DNA from: Chinchilla lanigera
Taxonomy: Eukaryota > Chordata > Mammalia > Rodentia > Chinchillidae
Reading direction: 5' to 3'
Assembly: GCF_000276665.1 (NCBI RefSeq)
Contig: NW_004955446.1
Coordinates: 9,794,523 to 9,858,522, forward strand
Length of the DNA: 64,000 nucleotides
Shown: positions 45,559 through 57,300 of the stretch, piece by piece
How the letters are laid out: the number at the start of each line of letters is the position of its first letter
Numbering within the stretch: the stretch's first letter is position 1
Program-made: the position numbers and the translations under genes
The notes under the pieces: generated by a model
The model's input: only the letters and a program-made list of their open reading frames with translations
Told to the model about the DNA's origin: nothing
Databases searched by the model: none

Positions 45559-46430
45559 TGTGGTGGATTGACAACTGGTGGTCAACTTGTAACACCCAGC
45601 TGAACTTAACCACCATGGTGCTGGGTATGGGAGACCCCCCTGAAGATTGTTGCCAGCAGCATAAGAGGCAGAACTGGAGAAGTGAGGCTGTTGGAAGCTA
45701 CTGAGAAGCTGTAGGGAGCTGTTGGTTTTCCTGGAGGAGTTTATCATGCTGGCTTTCCTGATGAACTCAGCTGTTCTCATTGGAGGAGGAGCTTGGGCCT
45801 GCGATGTCACTGATAATGGCTATGGTTCACTTTAGGGATGCTCTGGTCCTCACTTTGAGCACTGCTTCCTGGCTCCAGAAAGGAAGATTCTACACTGCTC
45901 AGTCTCCTGGAGAAGGTTGTTGTGTTGGCTTTCCTGATGAGAATTCAGCTTTCCTCATCATCAGAGGAGCTCAGGACATCCCTGTTGCTGAAGATGGCTG
46001 TTGTACCTTTCCGCAGGGGGGAAGCTCTGGTTCTTACTTTGAGCATCGCTCCCTGGCTCCAGTGCAGATCCCTCAGCCTGCTAGCACAGATCCTTCATTC
46101 CACTTGCACAGACTTTCTAGCTTCCACCACTGACCTTTGGGCCTTCCCAGTGCAGATCCGTGAAACAGGCCTGCATGAGATATTGTCATGGGCTCTAGGC
46201 CTCCAGTTGGATTCATGGGAGGCATTGTTGTGGGTTCTACATCTTCAGCTGGACTCATGTAGGACATTTCATGGGATCCAGGCCCTCAGCTGGATTCTTT
46301 GATCTTTAGTATGTGAACAGATTTCCTGTACTTTTTTTGTATGTGATTCTTTGGGTGGCTGTTATAAATAATCTTATAAAATATGAGTCCTGTATTATAT
46401 TGTTCTCCTTGCAAAAACCCCAACTGCAAT
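45559..46430 (+). mobile_element. Unnamed interspersed repeat, copy B
   Basis: Longer relative of 24118-24652. It begins about TGTGGTGGATTGACAAC and ends near CAAAAACCCCAACTGCA. A module of about 150-180 bp is present twice, at 45730-45878 and 45906-46062, both running from GGCTTTCCTGATGA to TTCCTGGCTCCAG or CTCCCTGGCTCCAG; copy A has it once. The 42-bp triplet follows, then TTTTTGTATGTGATTC and an AT-rich end. TG...CA-like ends, a U3-like repeated part and a terminal ATAAA segment suggest an LTR, but no target duplication was found. The 126- and 117-codon frames within are overlapping chance frames. Confidence 0.72.
46188..46300 (+). repeat. Three 41-42-bp tandem units in repeat copy B
   Basis: Units start at 46188, 46230 and 46271 (partial), aligned one-to-one with the units at 24414, 24456 and 24498. 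Spacing is 42 and 41 bp. Confidence 0.9.
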
Positions 46431-48465
46431 ACTTGCCAAGTTTGCTGTCTTTGATACTGTGGAATAATCCAGGATTGAGAGGAAATAGTGAGAAAGAAGG
46501 AGAAAGAGGGAAGAGAGGCATATACATAAAAACAAACAAAGAAGAAAAGCTGGAGAAAGAAAAATGAAGACAAATTGCAACTACCTGAAATTATTAAGAA
46601 AATCCTGTTGAGACCTTCTAAATAAGGTGGTACCAGAGATGAAGTGGTCCTTTAACTTCCCTGGTCATCATAAAGTGTCAAGTAGATTCATTTGTGATTG
46701 AGAAAACTGAGCTTTAAGACTCTTAAAAGGTAAAAATCTTAAAAGCATAACTAAAGCATGGCAGAGATTTATGTGTGAAGGAAGCTCTCAGAAAAAAGTA
46801 TGAAACTTTGAAGGAAACCACAGTTGCCAAGGGCATTACATCCACCAATGTGCTCAATCAAATAGTGTTGTCTGTAACATGATTTAATTCAAATTGCACA
46901 TACCTTTGAATCACAATTTGACATTGACCTCTACTGGGGATTTATTTTACTTGACAGTTACAATCTGTGGAATGTCTCTCATTGTAGCTGTCATTTTATT
47001 ATGGTGGCTTCTATAAGTAAAATGAAGGTTAAGAGAAATGCATTGACTGGCAAGTTCACATTTACTTTCACTTGGTTATTCATTCATTTATACCTTCTTT
47101 TCTTCATTCATTTGGTTGTCAAAGATCTACTGAGCTTCAGTTCACTGGGTAAGGTGAAGTGTTGTAAATTCAAGAACAGAGGATGCTTGGCCTGGTTTGG
47201 GGAATCAGGTTAATTTTGATATTTCCATGTCTGAAAGTAGTTGAAGCATTTTTTTTTAGAACTAACTCTCAAATTTTTCTTTTTCTAAAAGGTATTTTTC
47301 AGCAAAATACTTGTATGTAAATAGGTAGAAAAATCTATGTTAGTATTTTAATAGCTCCATTTATTATATATTTTAATAAAAGCCAGTAGCTCATTTTTAT
47401 GAGTAGCTCTGATACTGTAAGACAACTTGTATAAAACCAATAGAATCAGTTCATACTTGGGGATTTCTCCCTCTTTACATATTCTAAATTTACATTTCTG
47501 TGACTATATTAAACCTCTTCCAAATGTCCTAATTACCACATAGCCACCAAAAAAAATAATTTTTTTTGTAAATTTATTTTCTAAACCTTTGGCTACATTT
47601 CTAGATCCTACTAGAAGCATCTCCTACTTAGAAGGTGGACTCTAAAGCAGAGAAGTCTTGACACTGGGGGTGACATTCCTTAATAAAAAACTGTGATCAT
47701 TTTTACATTTTTGTGGCATACTGATGCAGTTTATTTTTCCAGTTCCTTTTGTTCTTTCTTGGTGCTATGTGTGACTAATGCAATTCAGATGGGGCTGTAG
47801 CCATGGAAACCATAAGAAGGCAGAAATATGAGTCTATTCCTTTGCAGGCATCTGTCCCATCACCCATACCTGTCATTTTCTCTTTCACAAAAATATGTTT
47901 TATTAAAATATGAAATGAAAATAATTTTGATTGATTTTGATTTTATAAGCTTCATGTTTTTTAAAAAATGGTATATACTGATGTTTTATGATTTATTAAT
48001 ATCCTATACTGACTTAGGTTACAAAGAGGAAGTTCTTTTATTTAAAGATAATGTCAGGTGTGTGGTATCAGGAAAAATGTTGAGCAGTTATTCAAAACAT
48101 ATGTGATCAGTGTATCCATTTTCTCCTGGGATATAGAACTGTCTCAAGAATATTTCATTCAGTAAACATTGTATGTAAATTAAAGCACTTTTAACACCAC
48201 TCATGTATAGGTTATCACCTTCATGTCGTTTGATAATAAGTTTGCTACCAATTACTCTTATATTTCATTAAATAAAAGTTGTTCTATATCAGACAACAGC
48301 TAGTTTGTTTTTGTTCCAGTTTAAATATCATCTCCTTCCTTGTCTGCCTCATTTACAAATGAATGATCTTCTCTGCATAGATAATATAGTTGATTTTCTC
48401 CATAACCTTTCTTCTTTACTCTCCAACTCCTTGCATTTGCTTTGATTTATGTTTCATAGAATGAC
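46431..48465. other. Unassigned sequence
   Basis: 46475-46568 is a purine-rich A/G tract. 47078-47165 (TTATTCATTCATTTATACC…GAGCTTCAGTTCACTGGG) may be an old mammalian-wide repeat edge. The rest is unassigned, with no coding frame of note. Confidence 0.4.
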
Positions 48466-48545
48466 AGACTATTGAAACTGAAAAGGATTTAAACTTTCCA
48501 ATTCAACACATGAGTTTTATAGCAGAGACACTGAGCCGGGGCCTC
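48466..48545 (+). mobile_element. Possible MIR-type fragment
   Basis: GACTATTGAAACTGAAAAGG...CAATTCAACACATGAGTTTTATAGCAGAGACACTGAG has the spacing of a MIR-related SINE 3' half. Weak. Confidence 0.3.
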
Positions 48546-48589
48546 AAGTACAACAGCCTTGTCATTATCTCCCTTTTGATCACAGGCGA

Positions 48590-49040
48590 GTTAAACATAA
48601 CATGTCCCAGAATGAACTCTTACATTTCTAAACAACTACTCCTCCCACAGTGCTTCTAATAGGAAAAATGTCACAAGCCTACATTCAAATGCTTAGGCCA
48701 AAAATCCCAAGCCTATCCATGAATCCTGTTTTTCCCTCTTAGCCTGGGATCCAATTCATCAGCTAGTCTCAATTTATGTCTCAGCTCAAAGCAAGAATAG
48801 ACATCTTCACCAAGTTGCTACAGTTGACTCCCACTCCACAATGCACTCTGTGTCTTCACGATGGCTTATTTGTTCCCTTGGAGCTCTTACACTTTACAAT
48901 GATTGACTGAATCATTGTTGCCACACTGCGGTATAAAGTTCTTGAGGACAGGGAGTTTTGTATGCCTTATTCACCACTAGATCTTCAGCTGCTGATGCAC
49001 AGAATATACTCAATAATTATAATTCAAAGACTGAATGACT
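48590..49040 (+). mobile_element. L2 LINE 3' fragment
   Basis: CCAATTCATCAGCTAGTCTCAATTTATG, CATCTTCACCAAGTTGC and GTATAAAGTTCTTGAGGACAGGGAGTTTTGTATG follow the order of the L2 3' region, finishing with ACAGAATATACTCAATAATT. Ancient, non-coding now. Confidence 0.5.
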
Positions 49041-50364
49041 ACATTAGCTAAGTCAGTGATCAGTGAATAATGTTATATAATCACAGTAGCAAAGCTGGAA
49101 AGAGAACCTGAAAATTCTTTCACTTGTACTTTGTTCCCAACTAAAATAAGCTGCTCGTCATTGTTTTTAATTTTGCTCTTACCCTTTTAGCATTTTGTTT
49201 ATACTATAATTTTTGCCTTCAGATACAAAGAATAATCATGCATTTACATGATTCATTTTATGGAGCTTTCTTGATCACTTGTTATTTTTTTCTGATTGCT
49301 CCCTTATTTTCACAAAGTCCAATTAGGTCGTTCATTCCTGTTCGTCCTAAGACTACGGACATCTGCTTTTCTAAACGTCTTCGATCCTTTATGAAATAAT
49401 TCTTATGTTACAACATCATGTTTTTCAACCTGTCCAGGCCACAGATATGGTTTAGGATGAAGCTATTAAGACACTGCAAATCACAACTGCAGACTAACTG
49501 AGGCTGGGAGCCCTTTTCCAAGTTTTTTCAAGTTGGTAGAATTCAGTTCCTTATGTTTGTAGATCTGAAATCTGTTTGCTTGGTTTTTTTTCCATGAGCT
49601 GTTTGTTTAGGGGCAGCATTAAGCTCCTGAAGGCCACTTCTTCCTATAGGCAGTTCATGTGATAGATATTGTGGAAAACTAAGCCACAGAGAGACATCAT
49701 TTTGACTACTTAGTCTACAACCAGCCAGAGAAAACTTTTAAAAGTTTAGCTAACCTGGCTGTTTTCCCTTTTGCCATATAGCATAACAATCAGGGAGTGA
49801 GACCTCGTATTTGTAAGGCTCTGTCCACACTCAACAGGATTATACATGAATGAACACCAAATGGTAAAACTCATGGGAACCACCTTAGAATTTCACCCGA
49901 GACTTGACATTCTAATGAGAGTCAGAATTGCTGAGGAGAAACAGAGAAAGAAAAATAATAGAAAGAATCAAAGTCCAGGTACTGATCATATAATTTTTTT
50001 ACACTGGAATGTTTCCCTTTCCCTTAGTATGTCCATTCAGCCTACCAGTTGAGATGCTGCACGGTGTGAACAAAACATTCTCTATGCTGATGGACATGGA
50101 ACATCTGCAAACTGGTGTTTATTTGTTTTTCAATGCATGACATTTCGGGGACTTTAATAATCCTGTGGAATCTTCAATAAGAAGTGTTTCCCAGTGTGTT
50201 TGGCAAAGAAATTTATATTCAGGCTAGTTTTAGCTGACATTCAGTTGATTTTCACTTCAGGATTATGTTTATTTACTGTCAGGACTCTTCCTGCTTGATC
50301 AAGTTTTTTTTCTGACTGGTAGGTCTCTATCAGCTATCTAAATTTTTTAATATCACTTCTACTC
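49041..50364. other. Unassigned, non-repetitive
   Basis: No repeat recognised in 49430-50100, which is of mixed composition and could include conserved noncoding DNA. No gene. Confidence 0.4.
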
Positions 50365-50530
50365 CAGGGCTATAGTTCTCAAATCTGGGTTCATATTAGA
50401 ATGTCCTGGGGAAACCTTTAAAAATGACTAATGTCTGGGTTACTGGGCCCCAACTCTAGGAATTTGAATATTGCTCCACAATATATGCATATGGAAGTCA
50501 GATGCTTTCAGAATATGCTTCTATGTTTTA
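50365..50530 (+). mobile_element. MER5A-like hAT-Charlie fossil
   Basis: CTATAGTTCTCAAATCTGGGTTCATATTAGAATGTCCTGGGGAAACCTTTAAAAATGAC then TGGGCCCCAACTCTAGGAATTTGAAT match MER5A (…gtggttctcaaac…gaatcacctgggg…gggccccac…). Short non-autonomous DNA transposon relic. Confidence 0.8.
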
Positions 50531-50539
50531 ACTATTTAG

Positions 50540-50745
50540 GGATAATGGTTATATCTACACTTGCAGGGGACATATGATGTGTTAGGCATTATGTTAAGTA
50601 GAATTTTATTTAATTTTTACCATGATTTTATGAAGTCAGGATTATTAGATCTATTTTACAGAAAAGAAATTGAAGATTAAAGGAGTTAAATTACTTGCCT
50701 AAGATCTCAGAATAGAGACAGAATTTGAAACTGCAATAATCCGGC
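50540..50745 (+). mobile_element. MIR SINE
   Basis: GTTAGGCATTATGTTAAGTAG, TTTAATTTTTACCATGATTTTATGAAGTCAGG, TTTTACAGAAAAGAAATTGAAGATTAAAGGAG and TTACTTGCCTAAGATCTCAGAATAG follow the MIR order closely; nearly full length. Confidence 0.8.
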
Positions 50746-53719
50746 CTGTCTCTTAAATGTATTCATACATTGAATCATGCTGCTGTATTACTTGATAAAC
50801 TAAAATTGTATCAAAAGAGCTGATCTCAAATCTTTAATTTTAAATGCATTCCTCTCTTTTGGGGCCTGTAGTTGCACAATGACAGCGTAATAAAGGCACC
50901 CTGCCAGAATTTTGACACTGCCACTTACTGAAGCAGGAAATCCTGGTCTTGCTGAATTCAGAGCATCAAGCTTACAAGGGATAAAGAGAATGGACAGAAA
51001 GCAGGTCAGGAGGGAGCTTACCCAGCCTACATTTCCAGCTGGCCAAAATGTGCTTCCTTTTAACACCATGCTGCACAGGTAAACATTTTCTGGCAACTTC
51101 CATTACCTCTTGCCAAAGAGACGTAGCTACTCCATCATGTAGAGAAGGGGCACCATTTAATTTTTTTCTGCACATTTTCAATGATGGGAATTTGTGATTT
51201 AATTGTTAGGCAATAAGATCTGATAACATAAAAGCCATTTGTGGTTACTGCATTTTTTTCACATACATTTTAAGAGATTTACTAACCACACACAAACACT
51301 AGCTTCTGCTATCTAAGGCTGAGAGATTAATACTTCTGTTTTCCCAGAGTTCTTTCAGTGTGTCACATGCATATTATTTCATCAACATATATACTACAGT
51401 ATTTCTAGGACATGGAGAGTTCAGAGGCCTCCTGAGAGGTAAAACTATAAGGCATACTGGAGGATGACAGACAGTCACAGTGACTAAGAAAATGAAGCCT
51501 GCTTTTCTTGCTCAGTATTTGTGATAATTCACTGTGTTTCCTTAAGCAAGTATATAGAATATAACTACAGTTAAGCTCTGTCTCACAGAACTGTGAACAT
51601 GATGGATCAAAGATCATCTTGGTTAACCTGAAAAAATAGGTGTTGATCCAACTCTAATCAATAGACCTTTTATTGAAAATAAGGGCATAGTGAGGTTAAT
51701 AACAATAAACAACTGATCTCCATTCTCACAAAACTCAAACTTTAGGTGAAAGCAAAGTAAGTAAGATGGAATATATTTTTTTCAATTTTTTGTTAGTATG
51801 TTTATGATATGTGGTAAATACATTCATTATGTGAGAATTGGTACATATGTATATTATATCTAGCAAACTTTTGTAAACTCTTATTTTAACAATAAAGGAA
51901 CAGAATGCCTTGGGAAAGTAATGAAGTTGATGTTAGAGGTTTAACCTTAACTCTAACATTTACTTAAATGACCAAATGCTTTAATCCCAGGAGAGACTCA
52001 AGTTTGTCCATCAATTGGCCATAATAATATCAACTTTTAGGAACAAGGTAAAGAAAAACTAAAAAGAAGGCTAGTGCATGTGAAAGGTTCTCTGAAAACT
52101 GAAAAGATTTTTGGGTGGATATTGGTGGTTGCTGTCTTACTAAGGCCCTTGGACCTAAAGGGAAAGTACCCAGCAAAGGTTCAGGAAGGTTCAGGATATC
52201 AGAGAAGCAGTTGCATTAATCAATTGATTATTATATATTGTTTACTGAAATCCAAATGTAACTAAGCGTCTGTGTTTTAACTGGCAACCCATAAAATCTA
52301 CTTGGAACTCTATAAAATCTACTTGGAACTCAGAACTGGAACTCCTAGCAAGAGTGAGAGCCAGGCCGGGTACACTGGGGACATTCTTGTTGCTCTGATT
52401 TTTCTACTTCATAGCTTGTACTCCAGCATGATCAGGTCAGTTTCATTTTTAGCGGCCACACTGCTGACTCATGCTGGCCTTGTAGTTGAGTATTGCTCCA
52501 GAGATCACCCGACAGATGAGCAGGCAAGAATGCAGTTCATCATTCTTTCTCCCCCAGAGAGAACTGGAAATGCCCTTGGAAAGCAGCCCCCGCACACTGC
52601 TTGGGTTATGCAAATGTGCTATATTCTGGAGGGATGACTACAGCATAAGTGTGACTGCCCTGTGTTTGGGAAATACCCTCTGAAGGAATCTGACACTTTT
52701 AAACCCTAGCTAGACTATTCCCTTATCCGAAATACTTACAAGCAAATTTTACTGTGTCCTGAAGCTTATGATATCATTTTGTTTTATGTTTATTTTTCTT
52801 CTCTGAATGAAGATACCGCAGTCAGCAATTAATGTGTGTGTGTGTGCGCGTGACTTTGGTTTTGTTTTGTTTTTATTCTCAAACAAATTCACTGTACCAG
52901 TAATTTCTGTTTTCGGGGAATGACAACCAAAAGCAGTGATGGCTCCCTATCAATGGGCTTCTTTCTTTACATTGGAGAAATGGTTCTGAGTCTGGGCAAC
53001 CACCTGTCAAGTGGCAGCTGGGACTGTTCAGGGATGGCAAGAATATTGTTTTTATTTGGCTTAATTGTTATGGAGCAACAAAAATAACAGTTTCTAACGT
53101 GCTTTTGTGTGTACTGTATAAAAGTGTGAGAACACAATAATTATCCCCATGAATAATTTTTAAAATGTTTTGAAATGTGAAGTAGTGTAGAGTGAGTTCT
53201 GAGGGGAGCTTAAAGATAAAAAGACCTTCCTACTTCTACAAGTCAGCCCTAGGCACTCCAGTGAGGAGAGATAAATTCAGGGACTATCTTCAGCACTTTT
53301 GCTAACAGAGGTCATTCCGTATTACCCAACTGTTCCCTATAACATCACCTCTTCAAATATTTGCTGAAAATGCCCTTAGGGAAGTTCAGTATGGGGGGGC
53401 ATGACCTTGATGAAACCATTTGACACTGTTACAAAGATCCCTTGTTTCAGAACTCTGGGAACTTTCTGGAAATGCCATGTGCTGATGGAGCTATATTTAC
53501 TGAACCAAGAAACAATGCACTCAGAATTAAGTGCTTTCTGCCGGATACCTGCCATCCCAGGAAAAGCATACATTAGAATATATGCTTACTAGCAAGGTGA
53601 TTTATGTTAGTTGGAATCTTGACTATGAGACTGGTTATGGAGAAAGCAACTTAGTTTATAAAATGGTTCACATCAAAACCTAGGTTGATTAGAAACTTTG
53701 CTAATGTTATAAGCCTTTA
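50746..53719. other. Unassigned, non-repetitive 3-kb stretch
   Basis: The longest stretch without recognised repeats. Apart from a 21-bp duplication (52291) and a short TG/CG run (52831-52850) it is complex sequence. 50770-51130, 52440-52690 (contains ATGCAAAT at 52607) and 52870-53130 (contains CACCTGTC and CAGCTG) look like candidate noncoding elements. No protein frame is convincing. Confidence 0.4.
52291..52331. repeat. Perfect 20-bp tandem duplication
   Basis: ATAAAATCTACTTGGAACTC occurs at 52291-52310 and again at 52312-52331, period 21 bp, with no mismatch. Confidence 0.97.
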
Positions 53720-53733
53720 CCATTGCTGTTTTC

Positions 53734-53836
53734 ATTTTTTTTTTCTTTTTCTTTTTTGTTTGGTACTGGGAATCAAACTCCTGACCTCAGGCTTGCCAGG
53801 CAAACGCTTAGGCCACTGAGCTATATCCTTGGCCCC
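53734..53836 (-). mobile_element. ID SINE with target duplication
   Basis: T/C tail, TTGGTACTGGGAATCAAACTCC, GGCTTGCCAGGCAAACGC, CACTGAGCTATATCCTTGGCC. CCATTGCTGTTTTC (53720-53733) and CCACTGTTGTTTTC (53837-53850) form a 14-bp target duplication with two mismatches. Confidence 0.92.
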
Positions 53837-53850
53837 CCACTGTTGTTTTC

Positions 53851-56800
53851 AAATCACTCAGAATTTTGGGGGCAGAGCAGTGTGATGGTTTGAATAATGG
53901 AAAATTTTTCCTATAATACACTTCACTAATGTGTACAACACTATTATTGGCTTAGAGCCAGTTATGAATATAGATTTATATATTTCAGGTGGTAGCTTAG
54001 TGACTTCACCCACTTAAAATTGGTTAAGCTGATGTATCAGAGTGAAGTAAAACATCATTTTTCAGGTCTTTCCAGATTTTTTTGAGGGGGTACATATCCC
54101 CCCACACCCTTTTCTAAAAACAAAGTTCTAATCAACACAGGAAACTTTAAACATGGAAACAAGTCTCTAGAGTTCTCCATTACTAGTTTGTTCTAACTTT
54201 GTTCCCTTAATCCTTCACCAAAAATAGGAACATTAGGTATAACAATAATAATGTAGTTTATCAGTATAAAAAAATGTAGTAATCATAATTAGTCAGAACA
54301 AAGAACTGGAGCCACCCTCCTTCCGAAAACACAGGACCAAGTAAATTCTTGAATTCTCTTTTGTCTGCACCATGAAAGAGTGTATTTTTTTCTTTTTTTG
54401 GATGTCTCCTAGGAAGGCATTTCCAAGCTTCTGCCATAAAGCTCTTTCCATGGCAAGGAAGATAGCATATAGATAAATAATTATAATACAAATGAACTGT
54501 GGGACAGTTAACACCCGTGAAGCACATAGGGGAGACACAGTACCACAGCCTGATTAGGAGCCAGTGAAAGTCTTTCATTTTAATTTTTAAAATCAATGAA
54601 ACGAGTACTATCATAATAATTAATAGATAATAATGAATGTAGCCTATAGAATATTTTCGTGTACTTATACCAATACTATTTTAAAATACAATATTTTAAA
54701 AATTATTTAAAAAGATATTAAAATGTACAAATGCCCAGGGCCCAGAAAAATCATTCATCATATCTAGGAGGGAACCTCAGATTAAAAATTTGTCAATTCC
54801 TAGAAGGCTCAGAGAAAAAGACAGTTTCTGGTTGAGGAGAAACATAAAAGTCTCAAATCAGGTGACATCTGATGCAAGCTATGCAGGACCAGGAGAATCT
54901 TGGCATAAAAATATACCTTAAAACACATAATAGACTAACAAGTGCTCAGGAGATAGGGTAAGTAGCTTGTCGTTTACTTTGAGTGGAAACTGAAAATAAA
55001 TTGGAGTATGTGTATGTGTATGTGTGTGTGTGTACATACGTGCACACGCATTTGTGTTGGTTGGCTAGTTTGCTTATGATGATGTTTATTTTTTTTACAC
55101 CTTTCTTAATTCTGTCCTTAAATAACATACCATTAGCCTTAAAGTGAGCAAAACCTATAATTCAGGGACTTGGAAAAGATGTCCAGCATAATAAGAAACT
55201 CCCTTAAAATGACTCACTACAAATGCAAAACAAATCACCCTGATGATGAAAAAAGATCATACTTCCATATTTTGTCCCCTTCTATCCTTTTACATGTTTT
55301 TAACAGAAATTAGTTTGCTGATATGACATAAAATTTTCTTAAGTAGAAACAAAACTCGCAGTTTACAGATAATTTTGAATAAGACTGGCAATAAATGAAT
55401 TACAAGACTTTCCACTTTAAGTCAAATAAAGTCAGTGCTCCTTTCAGAGCTTGTTTAAACACTTCGTTCTCTTTCACAGAAATCACACACTGGGCATTTG
55501 GCCAAAAATGGATTTCCCTTTATCTTCTACATGCGCTATATCTCAATGGAAATTTAATGGGGATGTTTTAGACCCAGTAGCATTTTTTCTCAGACATATT
55601 TATTATCCATGTTGGATGCTGGATAAGTTTGGCAAATAAGAAAAGAAATACTTTGTTTTTTGAAAGCTAAAATACCTCTTTGCCTCAACAGAGAAGTTCT
55701 GATCAACTACGCTTTGAGAAACTTTACCTGTCTTTGACCATTCCTCATGCCTCCGCTAATCATCTATGGAGAAATGTGCTGCCATATATCTGGAGAGGAA
55801 TAGAAGGGAGACAAAATCCACAGGAAAATGCCTCACTCAGGCACATAGGTCTAAGATAGCGTTTCGGTCTCTGGCCTATTCTTGGGAAAGAGCAAGGAGT
55901 CAGGAGGGAGAGGAGCAGAGATACTTGCTCGGCTAATATCCTAAAATAGAACATTATGATCTTTCTCTGAGACTAGCGCTGTGTGATTAATTTTATGTAA
56001 ATCTCACTTAGGTCCTCAGAACAATCTGCAGCAAATCACTGTATCACATGTCTTGATGGAACAATGAAATTGTTGCCAAACAAATGGTGCTGAAATGTAC
56101 AGTAGAGAAGTTCAAGGGAAAAAGCAATCATAAAACAGGTAACCAGTGTGGTCTCATGGTGAGATTGGAATTATGCCTGCTCTTGGAGAAACAGAGGATA
56201 GAAAAGGGTTATTTCACAAAACCATAACCTACACAAGATTTCTAGAAACAGTCTGAGCATGGGTGCAGATGTGATTGTTTTAATATGCACACAACATCTG
56301 GAGAAAGGAAGCCAAGGCAGTGAGATCCCACAGGGGAAGGAGATCAGCACAAATGTGGTTTCCAGCAAGAGTCTTTCTACAGCTAGAGCCAGAAGGGACC
56401 CTGGGACCTGAAGAACACTTGAGGCAAAGGGCAGCAGCCTTTTGATCCCTGTTCCTCAGTGGCTGTGACTCCCCTGGGGAGGGAGGCTCACACCCACCTC
56501 AGAGGAGGTAGCTGTCATTAGCAGACACCCCTCAGTGCAATGAGCTGATTTGGGTTGGGCCCCAACAGTGTCAATGCCACACCAGTGAATTTGAGATTTT
56601 CTTCATTAAGTACTAGTACATTGTTAAAGAAAACTGAAGAGGTAATTTACCACGTCACAGGTCTATTTGGAAATAAATAATCTGAGAGTACTTGGAAGAG
56701 TGGATTAGAAAAGTGAGTGACAAAAAAGACAAACGTCATTTTGTAGAAAATAATGATAAAAGTTTTGGCTATATGGATTACTTAATATAAGTAAATACTG

Positions 56801-57019
56801 CTATAAAAGTTTTTTGTTGATGTTCTCAATTAACAAAATATTCTCCAAAATTTTTCTCCCTTTTGCCATTGGGAAAAATGAGATTCTGCCAGAGTAAGTC
56901 ACTTCCACAAGCTCCATGGCTGCTAAATGATGGAGCCAGAGTCCCCACTGCTGCACTTAACATCCTGAAAGGCAGACCCCGGCCACTGTGCATGAGAATT
57001 AAGACCATGCCCACTACTT
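53851..57019. other. Unassigned sequence
   Basis: About 3.2 kb without recognised genes or repeats. (TG)n-like sequence lies at 55005-55035. 56380-56570 is a local GC-rich patch of unknown nature. A 117-codon minus-strand frame at 54261-54614 overlaps a second frame on the same strand and has no domain. Confidence 0.4.
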
Positions 57020-57300
57020 TCCTGGGGCCACTGTAGCAAGTTACCACAAAGTTGGTATTTTAAAAACAGTAAAAATTGTATCTCTCAGAGTTTTAGAGGT
57101 TAGAAGTATAAAATAAGTATCCCTAGATGGAAATCAAGTTATTAACAGTATCATATTCCTCCTCTAGGGCAGAATCTTTCATTTTTTGGCTATTTGGTCT
57201 TCTGGTGGTGACTAGCATTCTTTAGTTAGAGACATATCACTCCAAAATTTAAGTGCATCTTTGACTGACTGTCTTCCTGCCTTAGTTTCAATGGAAAGAA
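57020..57300 (-). mobile_element. MLT/MaLR-like LTR relic
   Basis: The plus strand reads GCCACTGTAGCAAGTTACCACAAAG, TCTCTCAGAGTTTTAGAGGTTAGAAG, GGAAATCAAGTTATTAAC, GGCAGAATCTTTCATT and TCTGGTGGTGACTAGC. This is the antisense pattern of an old MLT-type LTR 3' half (…accacagactgg…cacagttctggaggctgg…). Diverged. Confidence 0.5.

Noticed and set aside
45922..46302. 126-codon frame (and an overlapping 117-codon frame)
   Set aside because: Both read the tandem-unit repeat in different frames; the repetitive peptide reflects the DNA repeats and the frame is broken in copy A.
54261..54614. 117-codon minus-strand frame
   Set aside because: Overlaps another frame on the same strand, low-complexity hydrophobic ends, no recognised family.
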